In this document: piece by piece, positions 21,355-32,319 of the stretch
Layout of the letters: the number at the start of each line of letters is the position of its first letter
Numbering within the stretch: the stretch's first letter is position 1
Source of the DNA: Mikania micrantha
Lineage: Eukaryota > Streptophyta > Magnoliopsida > Asterales > Asteraceae
Direction of reading: 5' to 3'
NCBI GenBank assembly: GCA_009363875.1
Contig: CM018690.1
Coordinates: 31,354,800 to 31,418,799 of the forward strand
Length of the DNA: 64,000 nt
The notes under the pieces: generated by a model
Databases searched by the model: none
What the model saw: the letters and a program-made list of their open reading frames with translations, nothing else
Told to the model about the DNA's origin: nothing
Position numbers and translations under genes: made by a program

Positions 21355-22347
21355 GTGTGTTGTTGTATGCAGGGTCCTTCAGCATGCCAAAATAGCATCT
21401 GGTATGTTGATAGTGGAGGATCCATGCATATGACTGGGAGCAGATCTCTCCTTCAAAATTATTTTACTGGAAGGAAGGGATTTGTATCCTTTGGAAATGA
21501 TGCTAAGGGTTACATTATTGGGAAAGGTATGGTAACAAATGGTGAAATTAGGTTTGATGATGTGAATCATGTTGAAAATCTTAAGTACAATCTTCTGAGT
21601 GTTAGTCAAATGTGTGATAAGGGTCATGTTTCTCTTTTCACTACGCAAGATTGTAGGATTTTATCTTCTGATGTAATGCCTTTGATTAGCAAAGTTTTAG
21701 ATGAGTATACACTTCTTAAGGCTAACAGAGTGGGAAAGGTATATGCCTTTGATTTATCTAAGAATATCTCTGTCAAGGGTCATCCTTGTTTATTCTCTAA
21801 GGCCTCTTTCAAAGAATCAAATCTGTGGCATAGAAGATTAGGTCATGTGAACATCAAAAACATGAATCAATTGGTGAAACATGGTTTGGTTAGAGGTCTT
21901 CCTTTAAAGGACTTTAGTTGTGATGAGAATTGTACTGCCTGCTTGAAAGGAAAGCAACACAAAGTCTCTTTTCCTCCAATTGGAGATTCCAAATCCACTG
22001 GTTGCCTGCAACTACTGCACATGGATTTGTTTGGTCCTGTGCAGATAATGTCTATGGCAAAGAAGAAGTATTGTCTAGTTATTGTTGATGACTATTCAAA
22101 ATTTGTCTGGACTTTCTTCTTACACTCAAAAGGTGAGGTTGCCAAGGCTATTATGAATTTTGTGTTGTTTGCTGAAAAGCAATATTCTATTCCTATCAAG
22201 TGTGTTAGGAGTGATAATGGCACTGAATTCAGAAATCACCTTCTGGATGAATTTTATCAAATAAATTTTAATTTCTTTTCAAAAACCCAAAAATATTTTC
22301 AATTTTTCTTTTCAAATGAAATTTTTTTTTACCTTGAAACTTTTTGA
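21355..22347 (+). pseudogene. Copia protease and truncated integrase
   Basis: This is in the same frame as gag, directly after its stop codon. The protease signature WYVDSGGSMHMTG keeps the active Asp-Ser-Gly, but the usual Cys and Arg are Gly and Met. The gag-pre-integrase domain (LWHRRLGHVNIKNMNQL) and the CLKGKQHKVSFP block follow, then the integrase core with LHMDLFGPVQ (first Asp) and RSDNGTEF (second Asp). About ten residues later the similarity stops (after DEFYQ), so the catalytic Glu and everything downstream, including RT and RNase H, are missing. The last ~30 codons are low-complexity read-through. Confidence 0.88.
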
Positions 22348-22878
22348 TATTTTCAGTAAATACTGATACATATCAAAAGTACTGATTCAAGGAAAAATAT
22401 GACCTTTTCTAATACTCTAAGTTACAAGTACTGATGAGTATTGATTCACTAAGTACTGAAGGTCAAACATTGCTTACAAGTTCTGATGAACACATTGTTC
22501 ATAAGTTCTGATAAACAAATTTCCACAAAGTTCTGATGAACAAATTGTTTACAAGTTCTGATGAACACATTGTTTACAAGTTCTGATGAACAAAATTTCC
22601 ACAAAGTTCTGATGAACAAATTGCTTACAAGTTCTGATGAACACATTGTTCACAAGTTCTGATGAACAAAATTTCCACAAAGTCTGATGAACAACTGATG
22701 AAAACAACTGCTGAACAAAACTGTCGACAACACCTGATGAGTAATTTTACTCTTCAGTTGTTTTAACTTCTGTTGTTTTCTCTATTTAACTCAACCTTCT
22801 TCAGTTGTTTCATTATCACTTTCTCAGAACTTTCCATATTTTTCAAAAACCTATTTTCCCTCTCCAGTCTTTGCATCC
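22348..22878 (+). repeat. Tandem repeat region at the pol deletion point
   Basis: From about 22476 to 22690 a 24-28 bp unit built on ACAAGTTCTGATGAACA recurs roughly nine times, with alternating spacers (CATTGTT or AAATTTCCACA). The motif resembles the CTGATGA-rich words in the LTR U3, so it may derive from LTR-like sequence. The flanks (22348-22475, 22691-22878) are non-coding. The repeats sit just where RT should begin. Confidence 0.85.
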
Positions 22879-25800
22879 ATGGCGTCAATCACCTTGAAAC
22901 CTCGACACAATTCCGTTGCTTATCTGACCAAATCCTCCTTTTGGTCAAAGTTTGATGAAGCTGTGGACTTGATGACCTCCTCTCAATTCAAAACTGCCTT
23001 TCTTCTCAATCCAACTCTGTATGTCGATTCCATTCATCAATTTTGGATGAATGTTCACAGGAGTCATCTCACTTCGATCCACAGTTAATGGTCATAATGT
23101 GCACATCAGCCCCGCTGAACTCAGGGAGGTTCTTCAGCTTGATGATGCTAACCTGGTCACTCAGTTTCCTAAGAGCGTCACTGACCTCTGTTTTACAAGT
23201 CATGAATACCAGGGTGACCTGAGTGATTCCACACTTTTCAAGAAGCACTTCAATGACCCAGAGCGCCTGATATTCCATATGATCAACATCTGCTTGGCTC
23301 CGAAGTCTTCTTCATGGGACCAAATGTCCTCTCGATGGCAACAGGTATTGTATTCTATCCTAGAATCTCAAAAGCTAAATTTTTCTCAAATACTCTTTTC
23401 TGAATTAACTGAACATGCTGGTAAGCCTGTTTCTTCTAGATGGCTACTCTATCCACGTTTTATCATGGCCATCATAGAGAAACAGCTTCAGCAAAATGGC
23501 CTTGTTGGTCAGGGGATCTCTGCTCCAGCAGTTTTGTTGGAAGTATATTCCCGACACAACTCTAACCCTACTCTCAAAGAGGCTGCCCGAAAGCTAAAAC
23601 CCAAGCAGAGGGAACCCACAGCCTCCACCACAAAATCCAAATCCAGAGTCCCCACTAAACCAAAATCCAAACAAACCAAAAAGGCTGCTCAGGGAAATGA
23701 GTCCCCTGAGTCTGCCCATGCCTCACCAAGGCATGACATGGCCACTGGGAGTAGTCAACCAGTGATCCATCCGACTCCACCGGCTCAAACCGCCCAGGAT
23801 TCCTCTCAACAGGAACCTGGTGCAACCTTTGAAGGGGCAGACACATTTCTAGAACCTCTTTCAGTTGAAAAGGTTTCTATTGAACAGCACCAATCTCCCC
23901 GGGTGCACTCTCTTTCAAAGCCAATTCCTATGGAAACCACCCCAGATAGTCCCACTTTTGTTATTGAAAACATCCTGGATCAGTTGAACACTCCTATCCC
24001 CTCCCAGACACCTATCACTACTGGGATAAGCTCCAACATTGAGGGGGAGGATAAAAGTGTCTCTGATAGCCCACAGGATTATGACTACCACATCAGATCT
24101 CCTAGTGTGGAAAGAGAGATTCTGATATCTGACAAGGCTGCTACTTCATCACCTCCATCATTTGGAGTGATTGATAGTGGTACCATTGCTAAGACCTTGT
24201 CAGAGGCAACAACTGATGAAGGGGTTACCCCTGAGGTTGGAAGTCCCCAGAACCAAGAAAAAGGGGCACCTGATCATGTTGAGCCACACTCAACTCAGGT
24301 AGATCCTGATAATCTCAGGAGGTCAGATGATTTAGCTAAGGCTACTGATGACCAAAGAACACTTGCTGAGGTTCTGAAACAGAATCAAATCCTTGAGGCT
24401 GAGGGATGTAGACTCAATGAGCTACTCACCAAAATGTCCAAGGACAAAAGACCATCTTCCCCAATTACCCCACAGATGGCACCTTCTCATCCTGAAGGTC
24501 ACCAAAACACTTCCCCCACTACTTCACAATTTCAAATGCCACCAGCCTTTGCTTCAGGCACTAATCCTTTGGGTTCTAGCCCCCCAGAGGCATTAGCTGC
24601 TGCATTTCTAAATATCCTCCCTCTCATCACTCCATTACTGAAAACAATTATTGTTCAAGCCCTTGATGAGAGGCTACCCTCCAAATCTCAAATTCAACAA
24701 ATGGTTGATGAGGCTGTGACTGCCAGACTTACCACTCTACATACTCCTTCTTCCCCTGCAGCCAAAAAGGGGGAGTTAGGAACAGAGTCAGTCACAACTT
24801 CAGCTTCCAAAAGGCCAAGATCTGAAGATGTTGCTTCTGAACGGTCTCCTGCAATTCAAGTGACTTATAAGAGACAGAAGAAGAAACCTGTTGAGGTTAT
24901 CAACAGAGCTGATGAGGAGGTTGAGCAGGAAATGGCTGAGAAAGTAATTGAAGCAAGTGCAGAACAAGTGGAAGTTACAACCTCTGATGTACAAGAAACT
25001 GAACCAGAGGAGATACAAAATCAAGAGGTTCAAACTCAGGTTGTTGAGGTAAGGGCTCCTCTAAAGAAAAGAAGGCAACTGAGAATTCAAGAAGAAGAGG
25101 GTTCTGATGAAGAAGACAGGATGCCTATCTCTACAGTTATCAAGCCAAATGTTCAAAAGCCTGCACCATCAACAACTGGGTTGGATCTGTCAATTCAAAA
25201 GAAGAAGGTATCTCTTCCTGCCAAATATGTGCCTGAGAAGCCACTGGTGTTGGGACAACATCCAAAGCTCACACCAGAATCTCAAATGTTGGCAGTAAAA
25301 GTGAAGCTTGAAGAAGAAGAGAACCAGAAACAGCATGATGAGCAAATCCTAAAGATGGTTGATAAGGATTATCCTCAGACATCAACCATTATTGCAATGA
25401 AGAAAGAAGCTCAAAGGTTGTATGCTCTGAGGTTCACCTACCAGTATAGGAAGGAACAGATTAGAATGTGGCCTGATCCAAGAATCATTCATAGGATCCA
25501 CAAGAGAGAGGCTCCAGCATCTTATGCCAGAAGAATCAGAAGGGTCTTAAGTGCTGACATTATGCTAGGGTCAGTACTTGATCCTTGGGAGATAATCAAT
25601 GACTTCAAGAGTGTGTACAACTCTGGCTCAAAAGCTCCAAAGTTTATAGAAAACAAAATGATCAAGAAAGGCTTGGTATATAGGAAACTTGAAAATGTTC
25701 AACAAAATGAGCTTTCTCTATTTTTGGAAGGGAAGCATCCTGATGAGTTTGTATACAGAGAGATTACTAGAGTTGAGCTGAATGATGGGACAACGGCCAG

Positions 25801-25930
25801 GTACTTGTCTGAGTACTATGGACCTGAGTCTTTCTTTGAAGGTGAACCTGAGAGGCTGACTCCAGAAGAGAAGGTAATACTGCTTGAGGCATATGTCAGG
25901 GAGTCCTTCAGGTTAGTATATAATCAATAG
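22879..25930 (+). pseudogene. Long 3' ORF of unknown function in the copia element, frameshifted once
   Basis: An ATG at 22879 opens a frame (to 23088) that continues in the next frame from about 23051-23085 to 25930. Together they give about 1000 residues. The first ~200 residues (LNPTLYVDSIHQFW, then TVNGHNVHISPAELREVLQL, later SSRWLLYPRFIM) resemble a domain common in Asteraceae retroelement ORFs, sometimes mislabelled in databases; I recall this from memory only. The middle is Ser/Pro/Thr-rich and disordered. A helical acidic part follows, with a basic patch KKRRQLR before EEEGSDEED. The C-terminal ~230 residues are charged and ordered. It occupies the place of an env-like ORF in Sireviruses, but has no visible signal peptide or membrane segment. 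Confidence 0.65.
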
Positions 25931-26153
25931 CTTTAATGAGAGGGGTTAATGCTCATAGTCCATTTCCCCAATGGAGTTCCCTCTCATATTTTGCTTGTTA
26001 GATTTTTGGAAGCTGTTGATTATCAGGCATACACTTTAACTGGTCATTTTGATACTGATCTCAAAGAAAAAGACTTTTCTTTCAGCCTGGGAGTAAATAA
26101 GTGAGACCATCAATAAATTAGAGGTTTTTGGCTGCATTGGTTCAGGGGGAGTT
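25931..26153 (+). other. Copia 3' untranslated part and polypurine tract
   Basis: Non-coding sequence between the 3' ORF and the LTR. It ends in TTCAGGGGGAGTT (26141-26153), the polypurine tract, placed directly before TGTTGG of the LTR. A GGGGGAG core is typical of Sirevirus-type copia elements. Confidence 0.75.
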
Positions 26154-26747
26154 TGTTGGACTAAAAGAACCAATGAGACTGATCAGAAAAATCTCTAAGT
26201 CTCACAGCACTTATAACAACTGAAGAAGAACACAACGGCTGACATACAATGTACAGAAGTTACAAGATCTGAAGTGATATACAACAGCTGAAGTGTAATT
26301 CATCAGATGTTGTAGTGTGTAGTTTAGTCTTCAGTAGTTTTCTTTCAGTTCTTGTAAAAGTCTGATGAGTAGTTTACTCATCAGATGTTTTAGTTTATTA
26401 CTTCAGTAGTTTTAATTCTTCAGTAGTTGTAAGAGAATGTCTTCAGATGTTGTAGACATTCTCAGTAGTTTAGTTATTTCAGTTGTTTTGTTTTGTCTGT
26501 TAGGTGTCAACATCATGTGACATCATCAGACGTCACTGTCTTTATATAAGGGCAGTTGACAATTTTGTAAAAAGACGAAGTTAATGATCTGAATGAAATA
26601 TTCCTTTTGCAGAAACTTTCTCTCTCTATAACAAACTTATTGTTTACTGTTTGATTAACTTTGTTCTTGCTGTGATTATGCTAATTCTGTGTTGAAATCC
26701 GCTGCTATACTCTATTATTGTATCAATTGAGAACATCTGATCCTACA
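26154..26747 (+). repeat. 3' LTR of copia element
   Basis: 594 bp, same length as the 5' copy and identical to it through 26570. It is then divergent over most of R and U5 before the last ~50 bp agree again with one change. The TSD TCCAC follows at 26748-26752. Confidence 0.92.
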
Positions 26748-27660
26748 TCCACCTTCACCTTAGTATTTTCAGTCTTATTTGTATTTGTTAAACATACACT
26801 TGTATTCATGTTTATGGTTTGTATATATTTGGTTGATGATGCGTGCATATATCTGGTTGTTTTAGTTAGTGATGTGTGTTTATTATTTAAATATGTTTTG
26901 TTGGTGATACGTGTTTATTATTATATGTTTTGTTGTTGATGCGTGTTTATTATTTAAATATGTTTTGGATGGTGATGCATTATTTATCGTATTATTCTGT
27001 AACATCAGTATGCTTAAACAAAGAACATCATTCATATATCAATTAATTAATATATTTAAATTTTATTTAAATCGAAAAATTAAAACATTTTTAGCTTTCA
27101 AAACTAAAAGTTTTAAAAAACAATTAAAAAATAAACGAACTGAGAGACCGTAAAAAATAAAAAACAAGTTTTAAACAAAAAAATATTAGATTTTTACAAA
27201 CAAAAAAACATGCGTTTAAAAAAATAACTAAACTTTTACGTACGAGAGATACGTCGTCGTAAAGTATAAATGCTACGAGAGATACGTCGCAAAATACGCA
27301 AAATATAAAAATAGTTTTTAAACAAAAATTTTATATTTTGTTAATATTTTTTAACAAAAAAAACTATATTTTTACACCCCAAAAATCATACCCAAACCCC
27401 CCAAATCACACTCAAACGCCCCAAGCTTCTGCGTTTGTTTTTTTTAACCCTATACGCCCCGTAGTGGTCACTATGTGGCGTATAGGTCCTGAAAAAGCTG
27501 ACAAAAGAATTCTGTCGTTTAAGGTTTTCAGTCTGTGGCTAAAACGCCCCGTAGTGACCACTACGCCACTACGGGGCGTATGGGTGGCGGCGGGGTGTTG
27601 AATTAAAATTCTGGGGTGTTGAATTAAAATTCTGGGGTGTGTAGATAACCACACCCATAT
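26748..27660. other. Intergenic or transposon-end sequence with palindromes
   Basis: After the resumed coding tail and its TAG (26762-26764), the DNA is AT-rich. It has a degenerate ~55 bp repeat around GTTGATGATGCGTG...TTTATTATTTAAATATG (26830-26985) and two copies of ACGAGAGATACGTCG (about 27243 and 27274). Two GC-rich palindromes lie at 27449-27484 and 27543-27578. A 21-bp direct repeat GGGGTGTTGAATTAAAATTC(T) occurs twice at 27592-27633. The mix of subterminal repeats resembles a DNA transposon end (CACTA-like), but I find no matching terminal repeat. Confidence 0.45.
27449..27578. repeat. Two related GC-rich palindromes built on CGCCCCGTAGTG
   Basis: At 27449-27484 the arms TATACGCCCCGTAGTG and CACTATGTGGCGTATA face each other across a 2-nt centre with a few mismatches. 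At 27543-27578 the arms CGCCCCGTAGTG and CACTACGGGGCG pair perfectly around a 10-nt centre. Each contains CACTA, the end motif of CACTA transposons, but this may be chance. Confidence 0.7.
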
Positions 27661-28130
27661 AAAAATGTAAACAGGTACAAAAACAATAATTAACTTAGGA
27701 ACAAATCAAGAATTTGTCTCATTAAACTTGCCAAAGTCAAATTACTTTTCACAGGAAAATCAAAGTGTAATCATTTTACGGTAATCACCTGACTAGAAGC
27801 AACAAAGGAAATGGAATATTTGATGCACACTTTTTTAGCAACTCTTTAAAGATTTTTTTTTTTTTTATTTTTACAGCAATTAACTATTCAATGTTTCATA
27901 ATTAAAACCACGATCGATTGTGCTAAAGCTTATACCTTTCAATCTTTCATTCTTTATACTCGATATTGTACGACACTTTGTTTTCCCCAAAAACTATTTG
28001 AAATTTGGTTCTCAGTTCTCACACAGAATACACATACTTTTATTGCCCTAATGGCCCAACAATATTAAGAATAATCAATTAAATACACGTAAGAAACTTT
28101 TTTTTTTAAGTTTTGCTCCAAAGTCATGAA
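27661..28130. other. AT-rich intergenic sequence
   Basis: I see no ORF, RNA gene or repeat worth naming here. It separates the repeat ends from the hAT MITE. Confidence 0.5.
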
Positions 28131-28138
28131 GGCCCAAG

Positions 28139-28611
28139 TAGGGGTGTTCAAAAAAATCCGTATCCGAATCCGAAATCGAAATATCCGAAAATCTGAATCC
28201 GAAATATCCGGAAGTCCGGAGATCCAATATCCGGAAGTCTGGAAGTTCGGAAGTCCGGATTCGGATTCGGATAGTAATTTTGAAAATTTCGGATAGTTCG
28301 GATATCCGAACTATCCGAAATAGTTATTTTTCGGATATTTTTTGGATATTCGGATATTTTTTCGGATATTCGGATATTTTTCGGATATTCGGATATTTTT
28401 TCGGATAGTTTTTCGGATATTCGGATATTTTTCGGATATTTCGGATATCGGGATGTATTTTTTTCCTTTTTTTAGAGTTCGGATATCTAAACGGATATCC
28501 GAACTTCGGATATCCGAAATTTCGGATTCGGATTCAGATTCGGATAGTGAAAACCACTATCCGAAATTTTCGGATATCTGAAATTCGGATATCCGAATTT
28601 GAACACCCCTA
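28139..28611. mobile_element. hAT-type MITE, 473 bp, made of TCGGATAT repeats
   Basis: Terminal inverted repeats TAGGGGTGTTCAAA and TTTGAACACCCCTA are flanked by a perfect 8-bp target duplication GGCCCAAG (28131-28138 and 28612-28619), the hAT hallmark. The inside is almost wholly TTCGGATAT words and their complement, so the two halves can fold on each other. The short plus-strand ORF inside (28342-28581) is a repeat by-product. Relatives lie at 54860-55185 and 56267-57282. Confidence 0.92.
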
Positions 28612-28619
28612 GGCCCAAG

Positions 28620-30000
28620 GCCGATACTAGCATTTTTTTAAAAATTGTGCTTTTTCATAGATAAGAGCATAGGTGTTCTGATATGTAAGACATCTAAAAT
28701 AACTTGAGAGGCTCATTACTTCAATTAGTCCTTTTTATAGCCTTATTTTAAAGTTTATATTGTTTTGTTGTCCCATGATTTCATCCTAAACCAATCTGAC
28801 AATGTAATTTAAATAAAAACAATTTTTCTCTTACGATGTCTATAGTATAAGCAATTTGTAGTTCGTTTGTGACCATGAGGGCTTGAATGATAATCTACTA
28901 CTCCAATGAATTTTGCCTAAAACTTTTTATTTCCAATATTTGGCATTTTTTGTTTGAATCTCTTTAAATCAATATATTCTTGTTTTTTGACTGCTTGGAC
29001 TCTCTTTTGTTGTGTGTTGATTACTCCTAATTAATGCATGATGGTTATTTCTTATTTGTGATACTAATTTGACATTTTCTGATATTTATAAACTTTCATA
29101 TATAAGAGGATGGTTGATAATAATAAATCTATAAAAAAGTGTAATTTATATTTTCCTTTAAGGTTCCAGAAAATGTGGTCACCACTGACTTAATTGTTAA
29201 GTTCTAGCTCATCAAACACTCATTTAAAGGTTTGAAAGTTGTTCAAAGAAGCATCACCCATTATGCCTTCTGGCTTTCTGTCTCTTATCTTAGTGGCCAC
29301 ACAAGGGAACATCTAAAAAACTTTCAGAATTTTTTTGGTACCAGCATAACCATATGGCCTATTATTTATAATATTTACCCTCTAATTTCATTTTACATTA
29401 CTTGAGCTTTTATGCCCAAAATATATACCTCTAGCTATAAATGATGGTAGCAAAAGTCACTAACCAAACTCCTCAGCTTTTAAAATTTGAGTAAAACTCA
29501 CCTTCAACTTGTAAAATGTTATTTTAACTTTTTAAGTTTATAAACTTTGGAGTTTATCCCCTATAGTATGTATATAATCCGATATTTTATCAATAACTTT
29601 TGTTCGTTAATTTAAAAAAATCATAATTGTAGGTTATATTAATTGATGGTAATATGCTGGCTAAATAACATTGCTACCGTAATAGAATTGACCCATATTT
29701 ATGTTTCAATTTTCATAACTAAATCTTCGTAACTACACACAATTCTTTTGTTTACTTAACCACATTAATGTAACTAATTTTTCACACGTAATGAAGTTTG
29801 TAAATTTATTGCATCACACTATACTACTTTTAACTTTCTATTTTTTTTTTCATTTACACAACTTTTAACATATGTAATACTATATCATACATAAAATAAT
29901 AATGCTTATATTTATGTTTTAGTGTTCATAACCAAATTTTTCATGTCATCATATGCATCTTTCAATCATACCAAACCACTACAGCGAGTAGCAAGTTTGT
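28620..30000. other. AT-rich intergenic sequence, nothing recognised
   Basis: No ORF above background and no inverted repeat with target duplication found by eye. The text is simple AT-rich plant spacer. Confidence 0.5.
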
Positions 30001-30008
30001 TCATTCGT

Positions 30009-30226
30009 CTCATTTTTTTTTTGAACGACTTGGTACGACGACTCCCAAGACAGGATTTCAACCATCTCATCGGATTTGACGCTTTTGGGCGTACGCCCGA
30101 CCCACCCCATGAGAAATCCCACAACTGGGTAAACACATATTTGCCTCAGCAAATATGCTTCGGTCCAGATTCGAACCTAAGACCTAGTATAAAGAAGTTA
30201 AGAGACTGCTCTTAAGCTACAAGTCC
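30009..30226 (-). mobile_element. tRNA-derived SINE
   Basis: On the minus strand the element starts near AGGACTTGTAGCTTAAGAGC (A-box-like) and has a B box GGTTCGAATCT. It runs through a unique body and ends in an A-run (plus-strand T-run at about 30010). Imperfect target duplications flank it: GTTCATTCGTCTCATTT on the left and GTTCATTTATCTCATTT on the right, 15 of 17 matching. The A and B boxes at the head, the A tail and the long TSD fit a Pol III-transcribed SINE. Confidence 0.8.
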
Positions 30227-30829
30227 TTTAGTTCATTTATCTCATTTACTTATAAATACCTCCCCACCTCCATCTTAACCCCACCCTGATCCAAAAAAAA
30301 ACATATATCTGACTTGATGTTGACAAATAAACATATCTCATTCTTATACAATTAGCTTATAAATAATAAATATTAAAAATATAGAAAAATGTTTAAATAA
30401 AAAATGTTTTTACCTTAAAAAGTATGAATCGATAATAGTTTGCATTGTAGAAAAAAAATGAAAAAAATAATAATTTGTGTATAATATTTTTGCTAATTTA
30501 TTTCAAATTTCCTTCTCTTTTTTAAATGTACATTTTCTTTCATACGACATCACTTAAACAAATTAACCATAAATTTAATATTTTTTTATCTTTAATATAA
30601 GTATAATGTCGATATATAAAAAAATTAAAATAATATACTAAAGTTTATATATTACATGTATTATATTTTTAAAACATAAACTAGATCTTGTGAAAAGTGT
30701 ACTAGTTTTTTTGTCGAATATAGTCCATAAAAACTAAAAATCCATAAAAAATGCAATTTAGAAAAAAAAAACATAAAAATATATTAATAAATATATTATA
30801 CAACAAAAATATTATACAACACAATAACA

Positions 30830-31245
30830 TGTGGCGGACCCAGAAATTTTTTTAATAGGGGTCGGAACTTTATTGGGGCTATTGTATGTCATTAAATATT
30901 TCATTTTCTGGACCGATTAGAATTGGGTCTGGTCAGATTATCAAAAAAAAATGAAAAAACAAAAGTAAATCAAAAACCATTATAGTTGTTACTCCTATTT
31001 ATGTCAAAAATTCGATCTTTTTAAGTTACAGATAATGCATATTGGGTTATTTGAGTATTAATTTTATTAATTTTGCTTTCCAATCGGTTTTAAATTGGGC
31101 TTCAACAGTGTTATCAAAATTTCGTGGGGGTCGGTGTCAAAATTTCTTGGGGGTCGGTTAAGATCAGATCGTATATAGAGCACTTTAAAATAAAAGCTCA
31201 TGAAGGTCAGCCGACCCCCATAAAATAGGCTAGGTCCGCCACTGG
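30830..31245. mobile_element. Probable MITE with GTGGCGGACC ends
   Basis: The ends are inverted: GTGGCGGACCCAG on the left and CTAGGTCCGCCAC on the right. Inside, the GGGGTCGG and CCGACCCC words near the two ends also face each other. I could not find a convincing target duplication, so the superfamily is open (hAT is likely from the CA-GTGGCGGA type end). The minus-strand ORF inside is not a gene. Confidence 0.6.
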
Positions 31246-31477
31246 ATATAAAAAAAGTATACCAACACAATATTCAAATTAAGAAGAAAAAATGCTCAAT
31301 TTTTTAATGTGATTATTTCAAAAAAAAAATTTGTTGTATGAAAAGGTGATGAAATTTAAAAATAAAAGAATTTTAAAAAAGTTAAAAAATATATCTTTTT
31401 CAATTAACTCTTCTACTTTTTTTTAATATTAACTATTGATTTAAAATTAGATAACTATAAGATTTACTCTTTTACCA

Positions 31478-31718
31478 TTGGGCTTATAGCCTAGTGGTAC
31501 TTCTTGACCACCAGCAATAGGAGGTCTTGTGTTTGAGTCTCGCTCAGAGCAAAAAATGTTCTGGGTGAGCTAGGGGGTTTTCTCAGTGTAAGTTTCCTCC
31601 TAGATGGTGTGGCGGTTTCTCGATTCGGTACTCGCCAATGTTTCCGGGGGTTGATAGCGGTCTGTGATCGCAGCGCGTGGGTTGTTGGGTCCGAGGACTT
31701 GTTTAGCTGTTCAAAAAA
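31478..31718 (+). mobile_element. tRNA-derived SINE
   Basis: An A box (TAGCCTAGTGGT) and B box (GTTTGAGTCTC) stand in tRNA spacing at the head. The body ends in TTCAAAAAAAA. Direct repeats of about 17 bp, ATAAGATTTACTCTTTT, flank it on both sides. A diverged relative is at 63257-63420, sharing the box region and the AGCTAGGGG block. Confidence 0.88.
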
Positions 31719-32230
31719 AATATAAGATTTACTCTTTTTATGTAAATTTTAAGGGTTTTACTTCTAAAAATATAGTTTCGAGGCGTTCAAACTATGAAAA
31801 GATACGAAATACGTTTTACACTGTTATTTAAAATTTGAAAACTATAAGATCTACTCTTTTTAAGTAAATTTTTTTTAAAAGATGTACTCCTAAAAATATT
31901 GTTTTTGAGGCATTTGAAACTGTGAAAAGATAGGAAAATACATTTTTAATAATATTATATGTTCTATTTTTGGACTGAAAAAATAAACCAAAATAGATTA
32001 TTCCACTCAGAATATATCGAATTAGCACCAACGATATGAATCATAAACTCTGCAATTTCCATATCATTTCACTATATTCAAATGGAAAGAAGTATACCAA
32101 TGCTATATTCAAATTAAGAAAAAATAGTTTTTGAGGTGTTAAAACTGTAAAAAGATACGAAAATACATTTTTACAAACATCGTATGCTCTATTTCTGGAC
32201 TGAAAAAATAAATGAAAATATATTATTCCA
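31719..32230. repeat. Three degenerate copies of a local repeat
   Basis: Sequence around ATAAGATCTACTCTTTTTAAGTAAATTTT...AAAAATATTGTTTTTGAGGC...GAAAAGATA.GAAAATAC occurs at about 31727, 31840 and 32105 with substitutions and gaps. The stretch GGACTGAAAAAATAAA recurs at 31972 and 32199. It looks like an old local duplication just downstream of the RING gene. Confidence 0.65.
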
Positions 32231-32319
32231 TATCATTTCACCATGAAAAATTCAATAAAATTCAGGTGAATCAGTATTTCCAAAACAAGAAAATGAAGGT
32301 ATATGCATTTAGAAGAATC

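Larger units (their letters stand above)
17534..26747 (+). mobile_element. Ty1/copia (Sirevirus-like) element lacking RT and RNase H, with an extra 3' ORF
   Basis: This is a complete insertion of 9.2 kb: TSD TCCAC at 17529-17533 and 26748-26752, LTRs of 594 bp each (17534-18127, 26154-26747), TG...CA ends, and an initiator-Met primer-binding site (18130-18141). A G-rich polypurine tract lies at 26141-26153. The order is gag, protease and half an integrase, a tandem repeat, a long ORF of unknown function, then the LTR. This order identifies copia, with integrase directly after protease. The very long gag with two zinc knuckles and the extra 3' ORF recall Sireviruses. No RT or RNase H motif is present, so it depends on other elements for movement. 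Confidence 0.9.

Noticed and set aside
22476..22690. Regular short repeats that look CRISPR-like
   Set aside because: The unit has variable spacing and no unique spacers, and it lies inside a plant copia element. It is an ordinary tandem repeat.
28342..28581. 79-codon ORF rich in Ile, Arg, Phe and Ser-Asp
   Set aside because: It lies inside the hAT MITE and is made of TCGGATAT repeats.
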